NCBI GenBank assembly: GCA_016213695.1
Contig: JACQZV010000007.1
Coordinates: 1 to 37,325 of the forward strand
Direction of reading: 5' to 3'
Length of the DNA: 37,325 nt
From: Acidobacteriota bacterium
Lineage (GTDB): Bacteria > Acidobacteriota > Vicinamibacteria > Vicinamibacterales > UBA2999
Part shown: positions 8,628 to 16,349 of the stretch, piece after piece
Layout: the number at the start of each line of letters is the position of its first letter
How positions within the stretch are numbered: position 1 is the stretch's first letter
Notes under the pieces: generated by a model
Databases searched by the model: none
Told to the model about the DNA's origin: nothing
Seen by the model: only the letters and a program-made list of their open reading frames with translations
Position numbers and translations under genes: made by a program

Positions 8628-10085
8628 GTGTTCTCCGCGACGCTCATCACCGTGGTTGCGGCGTTTGCCGGCGTCAGCTGGGGCATTCTCGGCGGCGCGC
8701 TGCCGGGCATCTCGCCGTCGATCACCATGGCGCTGCTGCTGCCGCTGACCTACAGCATGGATCCGACGGCGGCCATCGTGATGCTCGCCTCGACGTACGT
8801 CGGCGCGGAGTACGGCGGATCGATTCCCGCGATTCTCATCCGCACCCCGGGCACCAACGCCGCCGCGGCCACCGTCATCGACGGCTACGCCATGAAGCAG
8901 CAGGGCAGGGCGGGCGAGGCGCTCGGCATTTCGCTCTATTCCGGTTTCGTGGGCGGGCTGTTCGGGCTCGGCGTCCTCGTTCTGCTCACCGAGCCGCTCT
9001 CGACGCTGGCGCTGGCGTTCACGCCGCCGGCCTACTGCGCGCTCGGCGTGCTGGGCCTCAGCGTCATCGCGTCGCTTGCGCGCGAGTCGCTCGTCAAGGG
9101 GCTGATGGCGGGCGTGATCGGCCTGATGATCTCCACCGTCGGCACCGACCCGGTCACCGGTCTCAGCCGGTTCACCTTCGGCAGCCCGGACCTGCTGTCC
9201 GGCGTCCCTGCCATTCTGGTCATGGTCGGTCTGTTCGCGGTGGGCGAGCTGCTGGTCCAGAGCACGGAGCGCGGGTGGGTGCAGCCGGCGCCCGAGCGCG
9301 CGCGCATCCGGTTTCCGGGCCCCGCGCTCTGGCGGCGGATCGCGCTGCCGCAGGCGATCGGCTCGGTCATCGGCACCTTCGAGGGGCTCATGCCGGGCGG
9401 CGGCGGCGCGGTGTCGTCGTTTCTCGCCTACAACGAGGCGCGCCGCTGGTCGCGCCACAAGGAGGAATTCGGCCACGGGTCGCCCGAGGGGATTGCCGCG
9501 CCGGAAGCGGCCAACAACACGGTCGCGTGCACGGCGCTCGTCCCGATGCTGAGCCTCGGGATTCCCAGCTCGAACTCGGCGGCCGTGCTGCTCGGCGGCT
9601 TCCTGATGCACGGGCTGATTCCGGGCCCGATGCTCTTTGTCAGCCATGCCGAGGTTGTTGACGGCCTCTACGCCGGCCTGCTCGCGGCCAATATCGCGAT
9701 GGTGATCGTCGGATACGTGATCATGGGTCCCTGCATCTGGCTGGTGAGCCGCCCGAGGCCGTACCTGACGGCGTTCATCTACGCGCTCGTCGTCTCCGGG
9801 GTGTTCGCGATTGAAACGAGCCTCTTTCACGTCGGCCTCGTGCTCGCCTTCGGGGTTGTCGGCTTCGGCCTGCGCTATGTTCAGGCGCCGCTCCTGCCGA
9901 TGGTGCTCGGCGTCGTCCTCGGCTTCATGGTGGAGTCCAACTACCGGCGCGCGCTGGTGCTCTCCTCCGGCGATCACATGACGTTTCTCCAGGACCCGGT
10001 GTCGGCGGTGTTTCTCGCGCTCGCGCTGCTGTTCGTGCTCGGTTCCGTCATCGGCCACGCGCGCACGCGCCGGCGGCAGGCATGA
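8628..10085 (+). CDS. tctA: Tripartite tricarboxylate transporter large permease TctA
   Basis: 485 residues from GTG 8628, five bases after the tctB stop. I chose this start because it gives the usual TctA N-terminus and length; an open frame extends upstream to 8490 inside tctB but that part is not TctA-like. Signature elements: GALPGISPSITMALLLPLTYSMDP, YVGAEYGGSIPAILIRTPGTNAAAAT, FEGLMPGGGGAVSSFLAYNEAR and LVPMLSLGIPSSNSAAVLLGGFLMHG. The two PG-x-G / G-x-P motifs are the hallmark of the family. About 11-12 membrane segments. Its stop overlaps the MmgE/PrpD start by four bases (ATGA), so uptake and the following enzyme are translationally coupled. Confidence 0.93.
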   Translation: MFSATLITVVAAFAGVSWGILGGALPGISPSITMALLLPLTYSMDPTAAIVMLASTYVGAEYGGSIPAILIRTPGTNAAAATVIDGYAMKQQGRAGEALGISLYSGFVGGLFGLGVLVLLTEPLSTLALAFTPPAYCALGVLGLSVIASLARESLVKGLMAGVIGLMISTVGTDPVTGLSRFTFGSPDLLSGVPAILVMVGLFAVGELLVQSTERGWVQPAPERARIRFPGPALWRRIALPQAIGSVIGTFEGLMPGGGGAVSSFLAYNEARRWSRHKEEFGHGSPEGIAAPEAANNTVACTALVPMLSLGIPSSNSAAVLLGGFLMHGLIPGPMLFVSHAEVVDGLYAGLLAANIAMVIVGYVIMGPCIWLVSRPRPYLTAFIYALVVSGVFAIETSLFHVGLVLAFGVVGFGLRYVQAPLLPMVLGVVLGFMVESNYRRALVLSSGDHMTFLQDPVSAVFLALALLFVLGSVIGHARTRRRQA

Positions 10086-11461
10086 CGACGGTCGCCGAGA
10101 CAATCGCGGCATGGCTCGGCTCGGTGGAGGCCGGCGCCATTCCGGCCGACGCGGCGGAGACGGCGCGCAGGCTGTGGCTCGACGTGGCGGGCCTGTGCGT
10201 GGCGGCGCGCCGGGAACAGTACGTCACGGCCACGCTGGCGACGGCCGATCCCGGCGCGTGCACGGCGATCGGCCACGCCGGCGCGTTCGACCCGTTCGGG
10301 GCCGCGCTCGTCAACGGGACCGCGGCGCACGGGGAGGATTACGACGACACGTTCGAAGGCGGCCCCGTGCATTCCGGCGCCGTGATCATTCCAGCCGTGC
10401 TCGCCGCCTGCGAGCGCGACGGGCTCGGCGGCGACCGGCTCCTCGCCGGCGTGGTGACCGGCGTCGAACTGCTCTGCCGCCTGAGCCTGGTGGCCCCGAA
10501 GGCGACGCACAACGCCGGGTTTCACCCGACCGCCGTCTTCGGCGCGCTGGCGGCCGCGGGCGCGGTCGGTGCCGCGCTGCGGCTGCCGCCGCCCGCAATC
10601 GCGTCGGCGCTCGGCATCGCCGGCAGCATGGCGTCGGGGATCATCGAGTACCTGTCGGATGGCACCTGGACCAAGCGCATGCATGCGGGATGGGCCGCGC
10701 AGTCCGGCCTCCGAGCCGCGTTGATGGCGCGCGGGGGGTTCGTGGGCCCGCGCACCGTGTTCGAGGGGCCGAACGGCCTCTATCGGGCGTTCGCGCCGTC
10801 GGCGGCGCCCGACTTCGCGCCGCTCGTCGAGGGTCTCGGGCGCCGCTGGGTGATGCCGTCGGTCGCGTTCAAGCCGTACGCCTGCGGCACCATGACGCAG
10901 CCGTTCATCGACTGCGCCGTGAAGCTGGCGGCCGGCGGCGTGCGGGCGTCCGACGTGCGCGACATCGTGTGCGAAGTGGCCGAGGGGACGGTGCCGCGGC
11001 TCTGGGAGCCGCTTGCGTCCAAGCACCGGCCGCCCACGCCTTATGCCGCGAAGTTCAGCACGCCGTTCTGCATGGCGGTCGGCTTCCTCGACGGCACGGC
11101 CGGGCTGGCGCAGTTCACCGAGTCGCGCATCCACGATCCCGAGGTGCTCGCGCTGGCCGGGAAGATCCGGTACGAGATCAACCCGCGCGACGAGTATCCG
11201 CGCCGGTTCACCGGGCACCTGCGCGCGACGCTGAACAGTCCCTCGACCTCGCTCGGGGCAGGCGCGGTGAAGGAATACCGGCAGCCGTTCATGCGGGGCG
11301 GAGCGGACGCGCCTCTTTCGACGGCCGAGCTGGAGGCCAAGTTCCTTGGCAATGCGCGCCATGGCGGCTGGACGCGCGAACGGGCGGAGCGGGTCCGGGA
11401 CCTGTCGCGCGCGCTGTTTGTGCAGTCGTCACTCGAGGTGCTGAGGGAGTGCCGGGGATGA
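10082..11461 (+). CDS. MmgE/PrpD family protein
   Basis: 459 residues, normal family length. MmgE/PrpD proteins include 2-methylcitrate dehydratase, cis-aconitate decarboxylase and iminodisuccinate epimerase, all acting on small polycarboxylates. Visible family sequence: LWLDVAGLCVAARR, GTAAHGEDYDDTF (conserved active-site HxxDYDD region), GFHPTAVFGALAAAGAVG, SDGTWTKRMHAGWAAQSG (K-R-x-H-x-G-x-A-A), and VAFKPYACGTMTQPFIDCA. Because it is coupled to tctCBA, its substrate is probably what that transporter imports. Near residue 385 a stretch encoded by 11236-11260 (PSTSLGAG) interrupts the usual short turn before VKEYRQPFMRGG and looks like an in-frame insertion of a dispersed repeat. The exact reaction is unknown. 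Confidence 0.9.
   Translation: MTTVAETIAAWLGSVEAGAIPADAAETARRLWLDVAGLCVAARREQYVTATLATADPGACTAIGHAGAFDPFGAALVNGTAAHGEDYDDTFEGGPVHSGAVIIPAVLAACERDGLGGDRLLAGVVTGVELLCRLSLVAPKATHNAGFHPTAVFGALAAAGAVGAALRLPPPAIASALGIAGSMASGIIEYLSDGTWTKRMHAGWAAQSGLRAALMARGGFVGPRTVFEGPNGLYRAFAPSAAPDFAPLVEGLGRRWVMPSVAFKPYACGTMTQPFIDCAVKLAAGGVRASDVRDIVCEVAEGTVPRLWEPLASKHRPPTPYAAKFSTPFCMAVGFLDGTAGLAQFTESRIHDPEVLALAGKIRYEINPRDEYPRRFTGHLRATLNSPSTSLGAGAVKEYRQPFMRGGADAPLSTAELEAKFLGNARHGGWTRERAERVRDLSRALFVQSSLEVLRECRG
11236..11260 (+). repeat. Repeat-like insertion inside the MmgE/PrpD gene
   Basis: The segment beginning GTCCCTCGACCTCGCTCGG and ending GGGCAGG has imperfect inverted ends (CCTCGA...TCG...AGG) and encodes PSTSLGAG in frame. 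It resembles a short dispersed repeat I know from other environmental genomes, but only one copy is seen here, so the assignment rests on recall and on the poor fit to the protein family at this point. Confidence 0.4.
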
Positions 11462-11473
11462 GCGGACAACGGG

Positions 11474-11498
11474 CCACGGAGACACGGAGGCACGGAGG
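11474..11498 (+). repeat. Dispersed CCACGGAG-type repeat (family A)
   Basis: Degenerate tandem of an about 8-base unit, CCACGGAG-ACACGGAG-GCACGGAG, in the gap between mmgE/prpD and the SDR gene. Related copies lie near 25934-25960, 25978-26005 and 27508-27523 (the last two inverted) and near 36114-36142. The last unit gives a GGAGG four bases before an ATG at 11503 that opens a 10-codon ORF (MWVAWDHENR) ending at 11535 and overlapping the SDR start. That mini-ORF could serve translational coupling or be fortuitous. Confidence 0.6.
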
Positions 11499-11521
11499 AC
11501 TAATGTGGGTGGCTTGGGATC

Positions 11522-12271
11522 ATGAAAACAGATAGCGAGCTTGGCGGCCTGGTGGCGCTCGTCACCGGCAGCGCGCGGAACATCGGCCGCGCGATCGCGC
11601 TGGCGCTGGCCGAGGGCGGCGCCGCCGTCATGGTGAACGCGCTCCAGGCGCTGCCCGACGCCGAGGCCGTGGCTCAGGAGATTGGCCGGGGCGGCGGCCA
11701 GGCGGCCGCGATGACCGGCGACGTCGGCGACCCCGACGCGGTCACGCGGCTCGTGGACGCGACCGTTGCCCGCTTCGGCCGCCTCGACATCCTGGTGAAC
11801 AACGCGAGCGTCCGGCGCGAGATGGCGTTTGCCAGCCTCGAGTACGCGGAGTGGCGCCGCATTCTGGCGACGACGCTCGACGGCGCGTATCTGTGCAGCC
11901 GGGCGGCGCTGCCGCACCTCATCGCCTCGGGGCGCGGCTCGATCGTCAACATCGGCGGCCTCTCGTCCCATACCGGCGCGCCCGGCCGCGCGCACGTGGT
12001 GGCGGCGAAGGCCGGACTCGCGGGGCTGACTCGCGCGCTGGCGCACGAGCTCGCGCCGCACCGCATCACCGTGAACTGCGTGGCGCCAGGCCTCATCGAG
12101 ACCGCGCGGTCAGGGCCGGAACCGGCGCATCACCAGAAGCTGGTCTCGCCGGTCGGACGCAGAGGCAGGCCGGAGGAAATCGCGGCGCTCGTGCGGTTTC
12201 TCTGCGGCCCGGGCGCGCGCTACATCACCGGCCAGACCGTTCACGCCAATGGTGGCTTGTATATGGGGTAG
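11522..12271 (+). CDS. Short-chain dehydrogenase/reductase-fold protein lacking the catalytic Asn, Ser and Tyr
   Basis: 249 residues with a classical SDR Rossmann fold: nucleotide-binding TGSARNIG (15-22), GDVGD near 66-70, NNAS (93-96) and the C-terminal RGRPEEIAALVRFL...ITGQTVHANGG. The catalytic tetrad Asn-Ser-Tyr-Lys is degenerate: position 118 is Thr (TTLDGAYL where vNl-GaF is usual), position 146 is Gly (VNIGGLSS instead of VNISS), position 159 is Val (GRAHVVAAKAGL instead of GRAHYVAAKAGL); only K163 remains. It may bind NAD(P) without classical oxidoreduction or use another chemistry. It follows mmgE/prpD by 60 bases on the same strand, probably in the same transcript. No strong Shine-Dalgarno precedes ATG 11522. 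Confidence 0.88.
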   Translation: MKTDSELGGLVALVTGSARNIGRAIALALAEGGAAVMVNALQALPDAEAVAQEIGRGGGQAAAMTGDVGDPDAVTRLVDATVARFGRLDILVNNASVRREMAFASLEYAEWRRILATTLDGAYLCSRAALPHLIASGRGSIVNIGGLSSHTGAPGRAHVVAAKAGLAGLTRALAHELAPHRITVNCVAPGLIETARSGPEPAHHQKLVSPVGRRGRPEEIAALVRFLCGPGARYITGQTVHANGGLYMG

Positions 12272-12293
12272 CGGCCTTGGGCCTTGTGACTTG

Positions 12294-13625
12294 CTACTCG
12301 TGCCGCCCCATCGCCGAGGCGCGTTTGGTGTCGCGCATCGTCACATAGACCAGCAGCGAAGTCGCGATCACGGCGGTGAGGTAGTAGTAGAACCACCGCT
12401 GGTGGCCGATCGACTGGCACCAGAGTGCGATCGATTCGACGGTGCCGCCGAAGATGGACACCGTCACCGCGTAGGGCAGTCCGACGCCCGTTGCCCGCAC
12501 GCTGGTGGGAAAGAGCTCCGCTTTGACCACCGCGTTGATTGAAGTGTAGCCGGCCACGATCGTCCAGGCGCCCGCAATCAGCAGGAACGCAATCAGACCG
12601 CTGCGTGCGGCCTCGAGCGCATCGAGCAGCGGGATGGTGAAGATGGTACCCATCACGCCAAACCAGATGAGCAGCGCCTTGCGCCCGATCCTGTCCGACA
12701 GCGCCCCGTACACCGGCTGCAGCAGCAGCGCGAAGATCAGCGAGCCGGCGGTCACGACCGTGGTCTGGATGTCGTTGAGACCCACCGACAGGCGCAGAAA
12801 TTTCTGCATGTACGTCGTGTAGGTGTAAAACGCCGTCGTGCCGCCCATCGTCAGTCCGACCACGAGCATGACCTCGCGCGGGTACTTCGCGAGCGCGCGA
12901 AGGGAGCTGGTGCGCCGCGCGACCTTTCTGGCGGCGACGAACTCGTCGGTCTCAGGCAGGTTGCGCCGCATGGCGAGCGCCGTGACGGCCAGCAGCGCGC
13001 CGATGACAAACGGAATGCGCCAGCCCCAGGCCCGGAGCTGCACGGGCGTCAGGAACACCTGCTGGAGAAGCAGCAGGACCAGGATCGCGCAGAGCTGTCC
13101 GCCGATGAGGGTCACGTACTGAAAGCTCGAATAGAACCCCCGGTGCTTCTCGTCGGCGACTTCGCTGAGGTACGTCGCGCTCGTGCCGTACTCGCCGCCG
13201 AGGCTCAGGCCCTGCACGACGCGCGCGAGCCCGAGAAGCATGGGGGCCGCGACGCCGATCGACGCGTAGGTCGGCGTCACCGCAATCATCAGCGAGCCGA
13301 AGCACATCAGCAGCACCGACAGCATCAGCGCGCGGCGCCGGCCGTACTGGTCGGCGAGATGGCCGAAGAGCCAGCCGCCGATCGGCCGGACGATGAAGCC
13401 GAGTGCGAAGAGCAGCGCCGCGTTCAACTGCTGGACGACCGGGTCGCTGCCCGGGAAGAACGCTCCGGCGAAGTAGAGCGCGAACGCCGCGTAGGCGTAG
13501 AAGTCGTACCACTCGACGAGGTTGCCGACCGACCCGATGAAGATCGCCCTGACGCGCCGGCGGACATCCGCCAGATCGAGGCGTTCCTCGCCAGGGGCGA
13601 TCGCCGCTGTGGCCTGCACGTTCAT
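12294..13625 (-). CDS. kgtP: MFS metabolite:H+ symporter, KgtP-like 2-oxoglutarate permease
   Basis: 443 residues with 12 predicted helices. It follows the MHS subfamily closely: GNLVEWYDFYAYAAFALYFA in TM1, RPIGGWLFGHLADQYGRRRAL between TM2 and TM3 (G-x-x-x-D-x-x-G-R-[RK]-x), GLSLGGEYGTSATYLSEVA, FYSSFQYVTLIGGQL, AFYTYTTYMQKFL, LSDRIGRK and AELFPTSVRATGVGLPYAV. These strings match E. coli KgtP better than proline/betaine or shikimate members, so 2-oxoglutarate or a related dicarboxylate:H+ symport is likely. It converges on the SDR gene with 22 bases between stops. Confidence 0.88.
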   Translation of the reverse strand: MNVQATAAIAPGEERLDLADVRRRVRAIFIGSVGNLVEWYDFYAYAAFALYFAGAFFPGSDPVVQQLNAALLFALGFIVRPIGGWLFGHLADQYGRRRALMLSVLLMCFGSLMIAVTPTYASIGVAAPMLLGLARVVQGLSLGGEYGTSATYLSEVADEKHRGFYSSFQYVTLIGGQLCAILVLLLLQQVFLTPVQLRAWGWRIPFVIGALLAVTALAMRRNLPETDEFVAARKVARRTSSLRALAKYPREVMLVVGLTMGGTTAFYTYTTYMQKFLRLSVGLNDIQTTVVTAGSLIFALLLQPVYGALSDRIGRKALLIWFGVMGTIFTIPLLDALEAARSGLIAFLLIAGAWTIVAGYTSINAVVKAELFPTSVRATGVGLPYAVTVSIFGGTVESIALWCQSIGHQRWFYYYLTAVIATSLLVYVTMRDTKRASAMGRHE

Positions 13626-13654
13626 GGTTGGCGCATCGCTATCCGGCCCACAGA

Positions 13655-13692
13655 CACAGAAGGGGAAGCACTGGACGGCTTCCCCTTGTGTG
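13655..13692 (-). terminator. Strong hairpin downstream of the intact DUF6152 gene
   Basis: A perfect 10-bp stem, AAGGGGAAGC (13660-13669) with GCTTCCCCTT (13678-13687), and an 8-base loop. After one mismatch four more pairs (13655-13658 with 13689-13692) extend it. Reading leftward it lies 24 bases past the DUF6152 stop, as expected for a terminator, although the following tract is only partly T-rich. Confidence 0.6.
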
Positions 13693-13715
13693 AATACGCG
13701 GACGGAACCGGGTGG

Positions 13716-14108
13716 CTAGAAGTCGGTTGGCAGCTGCGCGTTGTTCCCGTCCCAGTCCTTGACGGTGCCGTCGGTGGCCTTGAGGAACCCGAGCAGGCAC
13801 CCGCGGGAGCCGTCGCGCAGCACGTGGCAGCGCGCCTTGATGGTGTCGCCCGGCTTGACGTACTCGCGCGTGACGCCGATGCGCTCGAGGCCGGCCCGCC
13901 CCGTCGCTTCGAGCGCCCAGATCACCGGCCCGGTCGCGTCCTTGACCTCGATGTACACCCAGGAATGCGGCACCACCAGATGCACTTCCTTCACGACGCC
14001 TTCGATGTCCGTAAAGGTGTCCACATAATTGCCGTGGGAGTGGTGCGCCCAGGCCGGCAGTGCGAGAATAATCGCACCGACGACACCGAAAAATATTCTG
14101 AACCGCAT
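13716..14108 (-). CDS. DUF6152-type secreted protein (intact copy of divergent pair)
   Basis: 130 residues from ATG 14108, preceded by GGAGG with 7-base spacing. Signal peptide over residues 1-21 (IILALPAWA), mature start AHHSHGNY, then the family core VDTFTDIEGVVKEVHLVVPHSWVYIEV, VIWALEATGRAGLERIGV, REYVKPGDTIKARCHVLRDGS and GCLLGFLKATDGTVKDWDG. Two cysteines (in KARCHV and RGCLLG) could form a disulfide after export. Function is unknown for the family. It faces a near-identical gene starting 106 bases away on the other strand. An in-frame TTG two codons upstream is possible but poorly spaced from the ribosome site. Confidence 0.87.
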   Translation of the reverse strand: MRFRIFFGVVGAIILALPAWAHHSHGNYVDTFTDIEGVVKEVHLVVPHSWVYIEVKDATGPVIWALEATGRAGLERIGVTREYVKPGDTIKARCHVLRDGSRGCLLGFLKATDGTVKDWDGNNAQLPTDF

Positions 14109-14213
14109 GGTCAAGCCTCCTCAAAATACCCCCGTAAATATGTGCCAGAAAATGTGCCCGCGCAACTGGTAAACTTGGGCGCGTCTTCGGACTTATTCAG
14201 AGGAGGTTGGTCA
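14109..14213. promoter_or_regulatory. Divergent intergenic region between DUF6152 twins
   Basis: 105 bases, clearly more A+T-rich than the surroundings, with mirrored GGAGG ribosome sites (14116-14120 on minus, 14202-14206 on plus), each 7 bases from its ATG. It must hold both promoters. TATTTT toward the minus gene just upstream of its GGAGG is a weak -10 candidate; I cannot assign -35 boxes with confidence. Confidence 0.45.
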
Positions 14214-14612
14214 ATGCGTTTCAGAGTCATGCTCGCGGGGATCGTGCTGGCGGCGGTGGCGCTGCCGGCGTGGGCGCACCACTCGCACGGCAACTACGTC
14301 GACACGTTCTCCGACATCCAGGGCGTGGTGAAGGAAGTGCATCTGGTGGTGCCGCATTCCTGGGTGTACATCGAGGTCAAGGACGCCGCCGGTGGGGAGC
14401 CCGTGATCTGGGCGCTCGAAGCGACGGGCCGGGCCGGCCTCGAGCGGATCGGCGTCACGCGCGAGTACGTCAAGCCGGGTGACACCATCTAGGCGCGCTG
14501 CCACGTGCTGCGCGACGGCTCCCGCGGCTGCCTCCTCGGGTTCCTGAAGGCGGCGGACGGCACCGTCAAGGACTGGGACGGTGGCCGTGCCGAAACTCCG
14601 GCCGATTTCTAG
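14214..14612 (+). pseudogene. DUF6152-type secreted protein interrupted by an amber codon
   Basis: ATG 14214 with AGGAGG at 14201-14206. The encoded protein is almost the same as the divergent neighbour from AHHSHGNYVDTF onward. At codon 93 (14490-14492) TAG stands where the twin has AAG (Lys of DTIKARCH). After it the frame continues with the family sequence ARCHVLRDGSRGCLLGFL to a normal stop at 14610-14612, for 132 codons in all. Differences from the twin after the amber are almost all synonymous (for example GGG/GGC, CTG/CTC, CTC/CTG, GCC/GCG). The stop is therefore recent, read through, or a sequence error. If not suppressed, the product is a 92-residue secreted fragment lacking both cysteines. 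Confidence 0.8.
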
Positions 14613-14696
14613 TCATCGGATGACGCCGTCCCGCCGCGTCCTCCTCCTGCCGCCGCAGGGGCAGGGGAGGCGTCCAGACGTGGCGGTGCCCTAGCC

Positions 14697-15008
14697 ATGC
14701 TGGTCCTTCTCGTCCACGTGCAGGTCAAGCCACAGCACGTGGCGGCGTTTCTGGACGAGGCGCGCCACAACGCCGGGCACGCCGTGGCCGACGAACCGGG
14801 CTGCCTGCGGTTCGACGTGATCCAGGATCGCGACGATCCGCACCGGTTCACCTTCTACGAGGTCTACCGCGACGACGCCGCGCTCGCGGCGCACCGGCAG
14901 ACGCCGCACTTCACGCGCTACATCGAATCGACCCAGCCGTGGCTGGCGGCGCCGGCCGAGCGGCGGCTGGGCACGACCGTCGTGCCGACTGACGCCGGCT
15001 GGCGCTGA
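14697..15008 (+). CDS. Antibiotic biosynthesis monooxygenase (ABM) domain protein
   Basis: 103 residues, a single ferredoxin-like ABM domain like YgiN and LsrG: LVLLVHVQVKPQHVAAFL, EPGCLRFDVIQDRDDPHRFTFYEVYRDDAALAAHRQTPHF and a final FTRYI. Such proteins act as quinol monooxygenases, heme-degrading enzymes or isomerases, usually as dimers without cofactor. The His in AAHRQTPHF is the usual conserved active-site region. The MFS gene begins two bases after its stop, so they are likely co-transcribed, suggesting a role on the substrate carried by that transporter. No ribosome site is evident before ATG 14697. Confidence 0.85.
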   Translation: MLVLLVHVQVKPQHVAAFLDEARHNAGHAVADEPGCLRFDVIQDRDDPHRFTFYEVYRDDAALAAHRQTPHFTRYIESTQPWLAAPAERRLGTTVVPTDAGWR

Positions 15009-15010
15009 CC

Positions 15011-16324
15011 ATGGCCGCCAGCGCCGCCGTGACACCGGCGGTACCTGCCCGCACTCCGCTCACGTCGAATCAGCGGCGCGCTTTTCTGGCGGCCTACGGC
15101 GGGTGGACGCTCGACGGCATGGACGCCTACATCTACGCGCTGGTGCTCGTGCCGGCGTTGACCGAGATCCTGCCGAACTCCGGCATCCAGCCGACGCCGG
15201 TCAACGTCGCGTTCTACGGCATGGTGCTGCTCGCGATGTTCCTGCTCGGGTGGGGCCTCTCGATGGTGTGGGGGCCGATCGGCGACAAGATCGGCCGCGT
15301 GCGCGCGCTGATGCTGACGATCTTCTCCTACTCGCTGTTCACGTTCCTGTGCGGCCTGGTCGGCACCATCTGGCAGCTCGCGATCCTGCGCATCCTCTGC
15401 GGCATCGGGCTCGGCGGCGAGCAGCCGATCGGGTCGACCTTCGTGGCCGAAGAGCTGCCCGAGGATCGGCGCAAGATGGCGGCCGGCGTCCTGCACACCG
15501 GCTACTACGTGGGGTTCTTCCTCGCCGCCGTCGCCAACTACACCATCGGCGCCAATTTCGGGTGGCGCTACATGTTCTTCTTCGGCGGCATTCCGGCGCT
15601 GTTCATCACCTTCATCCGCTACGGCGTCAAGGAATCGCGCCTCTGGCACGAGCAGTTCGGCGGCGCGCAGAAGAGGCGCAACACGATGCGGCAGGCGTTC
15701 GGGTCGCTCTTCACGGAGAAGTACAGGCGGCGGACGACGGTGATGGCGATGGTGTACCTGGTGTCGATCGTCGGGCAGTGGGCGGGGACGATCTACGTGC
15801 CGACGGCGCTCACCCAGATTGCCAACCGGTCGGGGATTATCGGGCCCGCGGCGGCGCGCATCGCCTCGCGCGGCGGCATGCTGCTGGCCGTCGGCACCAT
15901 GCTCGGGTGTCTCCTGGCGCCGATCCTGGCCGAGCGCTTCGGCCGCCGGAAGGCGATGGGGATGTACCTCAGCCTGCTCGCCGTCACCACCGCCGTGTCG
16001 TTCGGCTACGTGTTCTACCTGCCGAACGCCCTGGACGTCTTCTGGGCCTGCGTCTTCCTGCTGGGCTTCGCCGGCGCGAACTTCGCGATGTACACGCTCT
16101 GGCTGCCCGAACAGTTCGACACGAGCTGCCGCGCCAGCGGGATGAGCTTCATCGCCTCGGTCGGCCGCTTCGCGGGCGTCGGGATGATCTTCCTCGTGGC
16201 CAACGGCGTGACGTACTACGGCAGCATCGGCACCCCGATCGCGCTGACGTCGATCGTCCTGTTCCTGGGATTGTTCCTGCTGCCGCTCACCACGGAAACG
16301 CGCGGCCAGCCGCTGCCGCGCTGA
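15011..16324 (+). CDS. MFS organic/aromatic acid transporter (AAHS/SHS-like)
   Basis: 437 residues with 12 hydrophobic segments. MFS loop motif GDKIGRVRALMLTIF follows TM2 and a second motif AERFGRRKAMG lies between halves. The N-terminal GWTLDGMDAYIYALVLVPAL matches acid:H+ symporters of the aromatic acid and sialate/lactate groups, where the Asp in TM1 is conserved. GIGLGGEQPIGSTFVAEELP at TM4-5 is also typical. Substrate is not predictable beyond a small organic acid. It lies 39 bases upstream of the molybdenum hydroxylase genes on the same strand, but a -10-like box in that gap may give those genes their own promoter. Confidence 0.88.
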   Translation: MAASAAVTPAVPARTPLTSNQRRAFLAAYGGWTLDGMDAYIYALVLVPALTEILPNSGIQPTPVNVAFYGMVLLAMFLLGWGLSMVWGPIGDKIGRVRALMLTIFSYSLFTFLCGLVGTIWQLAILRILCGIGLGGEQPIGSTFVAEELPEDRRKMAAGVLHTGYYVGFFLAAVANYTIGANFGWRYMFFFGGIPALFITFIRYGVKESRLWHEQFGGAQKRRNTMRQAFGSLFTEKYRRRTTVMAMVYLVSIVGQWAGTIYVPTALTQIANRSGIIGPAAARIASRGGMLLAVGTMLGCLLAPILAERFGRRKAMGMYLSLLAVTTAVSFGYVFYLPNALDVFWACVFLLGFAGANFAMYTLWLPEQFDTSCRASGMSFIASVGRFAGVGMIFLVANGVTYYGSIGTPIALTSIVLFLGLFLLPLTTETRGQPLPR

Positions 16325-16349
16325 GGCGGCCCACCGGCCGGCCAGGGTG

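Noticed and set aside
8262-10112. 616-codon minus-strand frame opposite tctB/tctA
   Set aside because: Charged low-complexity translation with no domain; the plus-strand TctA signatures are unambiguous.
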